A stretch of 64,000 nucleotides of DNA from Cokeromyces recurvatus (lineage: Eukaryota; Mucoromycota; Mucoromycetes; Mucorales; Mucoraceae), in contig NW_026251389.1 of assembly GCF_025118155.1 (NCBI RefSeq), positions 1,240,001 through 1,304,000 of the forward strand, read 5' to 3'. Of the stretch, positions 62,098 to 64,000 are shown piece by piece. A program made the position numbers and the translations under genes. Positions within the stretch are counted from its first letter, which is position 1, and each line of letters opens with the position of its first letter. The notes below the pieces were generated by a model. That model was not told the DNA's origin and made no database searches. It worked only from the letters and a program-made list of their open reading frames with translations.

Positions 62098-62227
62098 AAC
62101 GTCTATTATTATTATTGTTACTATTTTTTTATTGTATAAATATATAAAAAATACATTTATAGAAATACATAAATAATGTTATATACATCTTGATGCCCTC
62201 TTTTCTTTTTTTTTTATTTTATTTATT

Positions 62228-63022
62228 TTACATGTTTACATCTTCACTACTACTACCACCACCGCCGCCGCCGCCACTACTGCCGCCAACACCGCCGCCA
62301 ATACCACCACCAACACCACCACCACTACCACCACCACTACCACCACCACCACCAAACAAAACTGCTGCTGCTTGAGCCACAACTGCTTGAGCAGCCGCTT
62401 GAGCCGCTGCATAATTCATAGCCAAGATACCATCAATAGCTGACAAGATATCCGCCTCCCACCAACCCATTTCATAATCTACGAGTCCAAACCTTTCTAA
62501 CGTATCTGCCCAACTCACCACCTTATCACGTAAACTATAAAGATGTTGATCCGTCAAACGTTCAATAGGCTGACTGGGTTCATGTCTTTGTTGTGCAAGG
62601 GCATAGAGCCAACAGTTATTTAGGCCAGCCCAGAACTGTTCTCGATCAATTGCATTATAAGGATGATCGTCAGACGTTAGACCTAATTCTTGACAATGTT
62701 CAACCACAGCTGATGTTGCATTACTTAAGGTTTCAAAGGCGCTTACCATACTACGTTGTTCTACATGATCTAATGTTGACTTTAGTTGTCTTTGGATTTC
62801 TTCAAATGTTGTAATAGATGTAACTGGCGGGATTGTTTGATGTGAAGTATCTATTGAGGTATTATTACTATTACTATTATTATTATTACTATTATTGTTA
62901 TTGTTATTGCTATTATTATTATTTGGTTCTAGTGAAGTAGATGACGATAACTCTGTTGTTATTGTTGGTTGTGATAGGGTAGTAGTTACTGTAGCAGCAG
63001 TAGTAGCAGTAGTAGTAGTAGT

Positions 63023-63055
<33 letters not shown>

Positions 63056-63412
63056 TGTATTAGAGGTGATTACTGCTGTTGTTGCATCAGAAGTAGATGT
63101 GGTAGCGGGTATAGCTGTAGTATCTGTATTTGGTATAGAATCAGGCTGATCTACTATTTTTTGATTTGATTTTTCTGCTACTGTATCTTGAACCAGGGTG
63201 TTGTTACTGGTTTCTTCTTGTTTAACAGTCGGCTCTTCTTGACCTGGTTCTAATAACTTTTTTAATATTAGCTCATTATCGTGTGTACAAGACGTCAGTG
63301 GTGGTGATGGTGGTAGTGGTAGTGGTAATGTCGAGTCATCGCATTCCTGTTTTATAAATTGATTTAAAAAAGTTTCTTGTTGATTTTTTTCTAATGTCGA
63401 GTCTTCTGTCAT
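62228..63412 (-). CDS. Low-complexity protein with a conserved-looking core, Gly-rich tail
   Basis: A single exon of 394 residues. The N-terminal half is Thr/Ser/Asn/Ala low complexity, with runs of Thr, Ala and Asn encoded by ACT/GCT/AAT triplet repeats. Residues about 205-340 look like a folded helical domain (FEEIQRQLKSTLDHVEQRS, then AIDREQFWAGLNNCWLYAL and WADTLERFGLVDYEMGWWE). An Ala/Gln helix (AAAQAAAQAVVAQAAA) then leads into a long Gly/Ser tail ending SSSEDVNM. I do not recognise the core. The composition suggests a nuclear or transcription-related protein, but that is a guess. It converges on DOM34 with 130 bp between stops. Confidence 0.75.
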
Positions 63413-64000
63413 GACCTTTATTTTATGTTTTAAATATACGCAAAAAAGAAAGAAAGAAGAAGGAGAAGGAGGAGGAAGGGAGAAGGGAGGAAGGAAAAAA
63501 AAAAGACGATAAGAGTGGGGTAGTTATAATGTTTGTAGTTAAATAAATGCTGCTTTAAAGAATCTTGATATTCTTTGGCCCTGTTTTCTTCTTGTTTTTT
63601 TTAAGATAAAAAAAGAGAAAGTTAAAATGATTTTTTGTATTTGTTAAATGACTCTTTGAATTCTGGTCTTTCTTTTTTTTTATTTATTTTATGAAAAGGT
63701 TAAGAATAAGAAGAATAAAAAAAGAGGGTCCTGATGCTGGGGGTAGTCAAGGGTTGAATTATAAAAAAAAAAAAAAAGTTACCAGGCAAAATTCATTTTT
63801 TTTTGTTCGGTATTTTAAATAAACAAGATGCTTGCCTCAATATCAGTTTTGAATTGTGTCGAGTTGAAAGAATGGCTTCTTCAATTATATCTTTTATAAA
63901 TGCATTAAAAAAATATATAAATTTCTTCTTGTATTTCCTTTTATTCGATTATGTAATTTCACCCAAAAAAAGAAAATTATCTCTTTTTTTTTTCGTTTCC
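63413..64000. other. Upstream region of the Gly-rich protein gene
   Basis: Purine-rich GGAGGAGGAAGGGAGAAGG just before the start (pyrimidine-rich on the gene's strand), as in many fungal promoters, and several A/T runs. No coding frame. Confidence 0.6.

Noticed and set aside
62895..63149. Val/Ala-rich plus-strand frame over the Thr/Asn repeat region
   Set aside because: Shadow of the triplet-repeat part of the minus-strand gene.

Overview
The window is nuclear DNA of a filamentous fungus, most likely an early-diverging one (Mucoromycota, Mucorales-like). The evidence is a very AT-rich composition, compact genes with many short introns (mostly 50-90 nt, GTAAGT-type donors, TAG/CAG acceptors), and genes such as ERG24 (ergosterol), HUT1, a Rab3GAP catalytic subunit, a MATA-type HMG protein and an eS31 ubiquitin-like fusion. 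The order assignment is inference. Exon coordinates were read by hand from reading frame and splice signals, so individual junctions could be off by a base or two.

Layout. 1-2357: no convincing gene. 2358-16693 is a dense gene block: a GDS1-like winged-helix/PP2C fusion (+), a multi-pass membrane protein (+), DPM1 (-), RAB3GAP1 (-), HUT1 (+), an unknown membrane protein (-) and a type II AAA+ ATPase resembling AFG2B/SPATA5L1 (-). About 17.0-35.2 kb is an accessory, transposon-rich block with no clearly intact gene. It holds four decayed Tc1/mariner-like (DDE) transposases, a gag-protease remnant ending against an LTR-like repeat, further copies of that repeat, a Ty3/gypsy-type integrase fragment, two decayed PD-(D/E)XK-like genes, another small decayed spliced gene, a minisatellite and a strong inverted repeat. 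35.8-38.9 kb: CDC20 (+) and a four-finger C2H2 protein (-). 39-42.6 kb: long AT-rich gap with octamer repeats, then a hypothetical gene. 43.6-49.9 kb, all minus: a short STI1 lacking TPR1, a ubiquitin-like/eS31 fusion with a strongly diverged ubiquitin moiety, a U3 snoRNA and an aldehyde dehydrogenase. 50.3-54.7 kb: a fifth Tc1-like remnant, an LTR fragment, a 166-bp palindromic element and a decayed TMF1-like golgin. 54.8-63.4 kb: a mitochondrial-type J protein, ERG24, a MATA-HMG gene, a deleted Tc1-like element, DOM34/Pelota and a Gly-rich unknown protein.

The genes are unrelated housekeeping and regulatory genes rather than a cluster: ER glycosylation (DPM1, HUT1), trafficking (RAB3GAP1, decayed golgin), cell cycle (CDC20), proteostasis and translation (STI1, AAA+ ATPase, eS31, Pelota, U3 in rRNA processing) and sterol synthesis (ERG24). 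The points most worth a second look are the winged-helix/PP2C fusion, the degenerate ubiquitin, the AAA+ ATPase with a DQ second Walker B, the TPR1-less STI1 with a GC-AG intron, the U3 snoRNA, the palindromic element and the decayed nuclease families beside LTRs. Long A/T homopolymers (30-74 nt) recur throughout, several of them inside introns or directly before start codons.
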